Below are positions 5,262-6,628 of a stretch of 6,628 nt of DNA, one piece after another. Within the stretch, counting starts at the first letter, position 1, and each line of letters starts with the position of its first letter. Below the pieces are notes generated by a model. The model was not told where the DNA came from. It searched no databases and was given only the letters and a program-made list of their open reading frames with translations. A program made the position numbers and the translations under genes. Origin of the DNA: Syntrophobacteria bacterium. GTDB lineage: Bacteria; Desulfobacterota; Syntrophobacteria; JARFUL01. The DNA lies in contig JARFUL010000097.1 in the NCBI GenBank assembly GCA_029289015.1, positions 1-6,628 of the forward strand, given 5' to 3'.

Positions 5262-6628
5262 ATGGGTGAGATGGGGTCCGTCCCCCTTAAGGACCTTCTT
5301 AAAGATGTCCCCCACCGGGTGTTGAGCGGAAGCCTGGACATCCCGGTCAGCGGCGTCGCGTATCACTCCAAGCGGGTTATGCCGGGACACCTCTTCGTCG
5401 CGCTCAAGGGGCGCGACGCGGACGGGCACGAATTTATCAATGAAGCACTGGCCCACAACGCCTCCGCGGTGGTTCTGGAAAACGTCGTGGAGGTCTCCCA
5501 GGGTGCCACGGTGGTCAAGGTGGAAGACTCGAGGCTCGCGCTCTCTTCGATCTCCGCCGAATTTTACGGCCATCCATCTAGGGACCTCACCCTAGTTGGA
5601 ATCACGGGAACCAACGGCAAGACCACCGTGGCCTACCTGGTGGAGGCCATCTTCAAGGCCCAGGGATACGAGACAGGCGTCCTGGGGACCATAGGGCACA
5701 GGTTCTCGGGCAAGACCTTGAACGCGGAAATCACCACCCCGGAGTCCCTGGACCTCCAGCGGATGCTGAGGGAGATGGTGGACGGGGGGGTCACCCACGC
5801 GGTGATGGAGGTCTCGTCCCACGCTCTGGACCTGGGCAGGGTGGGGTCCCTGGCCTGTGACGTGGGGGTGTTCACCAACCTCTCCCGCGACCACCTGGAC
5901 TACCACCGGGACATGGCCAGCTACTTTGCCGCGAAGAAGAGCTTCTTCACCGGGTTTATCGCGTCCCAGCGGGGCGAAAAGAGGCCCCGCGCGGTGCTCT
6001 TTTTGGACGACCCGGGCATCAGGGGGATCGCGTCCGAGATCAGCTACCCGTGCCTCACCTTCGGGTTCAACGGGTCCTCGGACATCTCCCTAGTGAGCGC
6101 AGACGTGACCCTCATGGGCTCCAGGGCCAGGGTAAAGACCCCCGCGGGCACAATGGAGCTCAACACGCCGCTTCTGGGGAAGGTGAATCTTTTGAACCAC
6201 CTGGCCGCGGCCGGAGTGGGGCTGGCCCTGGGAATAGACCTGGGGACCGTAGAGCGGGGGCTCAACTCCCTTGGCGGGGTGCCGGGCCGCCTCGAAAGAG
6301 TTAATGGCGATGCCGGGCCCTTCGTGCTGGTGGACTACGCGCACACCCCCGACGGTCTTGAGAACGTGCTCATGTCCCTCAGGTCGCTTGCGCCGGGCAA
6401 GCTGATCTGCGTGTTCGGGTGCGGCGGCGACCGGGACCGGGGAAAGAGGCCCGAGATGGGCCGCGCGGCCGCCCGGCTCGCGGACCTCACCATAGTCACC
6501 TCGGACAACCCCCGCTCCGAGGACCCCCTCAGGATAATCGAGGAGATCGAAGAGGGGATACGGCCCCTGGGCATGGCCAGGATCTTGCCCGCGCCCAATC
6601 TCGGCATGGCGGTGCGCAGGGCCTATGC
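5262..6628 (+). CDS. murE: UDP-N-acetylmuramoyl-tripeptide synthetase MurE, meso-diaminopimelate-adding type (3' end outside window)
   Basis: The open frame runs without a stop to the window edge, giving 455 residues; MurE is usually about 480-510, so only a short C-terminal end is missing. MurE is the cytoplasmic ATP-dependent Mur ligase that adds the third stem-peptide residue to UDP-MurNAc-L-Ala-D-Glu. The N-terminal substrate domain has VSGVAYHSKRVMPGHLFVAL (29-48). The ATP loop is GITGTNGKTT (113-122). TTPESLDLQ (158-166) and MEVSSHALDLGRV (182-194) bind substrate, and Y221-x-x-AK225 marks the probable carbamylated lysine. The central domain continues with NLSRDHLDYH (206-215), GKVNLLNHLAA (306-316), PGRLERV (341-347), VDYAHTPDGLENVL (357-370) and FGCGGDRDRGKRPEMG (385-400). 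DNPR (415-418) in TSDNPRSEDP is the motif of meso-DAP-adding enzymes. The start at 5262 is 53 nt after ftsI; earlier in-frame ATGs at 5205 and 5220 would add 19 or 14 residues. Confidence 0.95.
   Translation, partial: MGEMGSVPLKDLLKDVPHRVLSGSLDIPVSGVAYHSKRVMPGHLFVALKGRDADGHEFINEALAHNASAVVLENVVEVSQGATVVKVEDSRLALSSISAEFYGHPSRDLTLVGITGTNGKTTVAYLVEAIFKAQGYETGVLGTIGHRFSGKTLNAEITTPESLDLQRMLREMVDGGVTHAVMEVSSHALDLGRVGSLACDVGVFTNLSRDHLDYHRDMASYFAAKKSFFTGFIASQRGEKRPRAVLFLDDPGIRGIASEISYPCLTFGFNGSSDISLVSADVTLMGSRARVKTPAGTMELNTPLLGKVNLLNHLAAAGVGLALGIDLGTVERGLNSLGGVPGRLERVNGDAGPFVLVDYAHTPDGLENVLMSLRSLAPGKLICVFGCGGDRDRGKRPEMGRAAARLADLTIVTSDNPRSEDPLRIIEEIEEGIRPLGMARILPAPNLGMAVRRAY

Noticed and set aside
1..6628. 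Search for CRISPR arrays, insertion sequences, tRNA/rRNA genes, phage or defence genes
   Set aside because: None seen; all but the short intergenic gaps is explained by conserved housekeeping genes in a standard order.

Overview
This window is a stretch of a high-GC bacterial chromosome that carries the start of a division and cell wall (dcw) cluster. Every supported gene is on the + strand. The order mraZ-rsmH-ftsL-ftsI-murE is the classic dcw order. The organism is Gram-negative-like by inference: MurE carries the DNPR motif of meso-diaminopimelate-adding enzymes, FtsL is of the 'SPERIERLAREELGM' kind, and ruvX-mltG lies directly upstream. A deltaproteobacterial (Desulfobacterota-like) or neighbouring lineage fits best by overall look, but I cannot name a taxon. 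Arg AGG and Ile ATA codons are frequent for such a GC-rich genome, and use looks even across all genes, so nothing suggests recent transfer.

Layout. Positions 2-136 hold the C-terminal end of an unidentified, probably membrane protein. It is followed after 6 nt by ruvX (143-565, TTG start), which overlaps mltG (562-1566) by a GTGA junction. These three look co-transcribed. A 152-nt gap (1567-1718) is the only sizeable non-coding region. It holds an AT-rich tract, a good sigma70-type promoter (TTGACT, 17-nt spacer, TAAAGT) and three direct repeats of AAAGTRGTC at exact 11-nt spacing that overlap the -10 and the predicted start site. These repeats are a convincing MraZ operator. Downstream, mraZ, rsmH, ftsL, ftsI and murE follow with gaps of 6, 47, -4 and about 53 nt (or an overlap, depending on the murE start). 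murE runs off the right edge.

How the genes fit together. MraZ probably controls its own operon. RsmH methylates 16S rRNA. FtsL and the transpeptidase FtsI belong to the septal peptidoglycan synthase complex, and MurE adds the third stem-peptide residue in the cytoplasm. MltG, just upstream, cuts nascent glycan strands, so peptidoglycan chain termination, precursor synthesis and septal cross-linking are encoded side by side.

I found no previously undescribed system here: the genes are ordinary and well conserved. The most informative non-coding signal is the MraZ operator/promoter with its 11-nt repeat period and an overlapping perfect palindrome. The complete-looking but unterminated murE frame, with its several in-frame starts, and the short C-terminus of FtsI are the other points to note.
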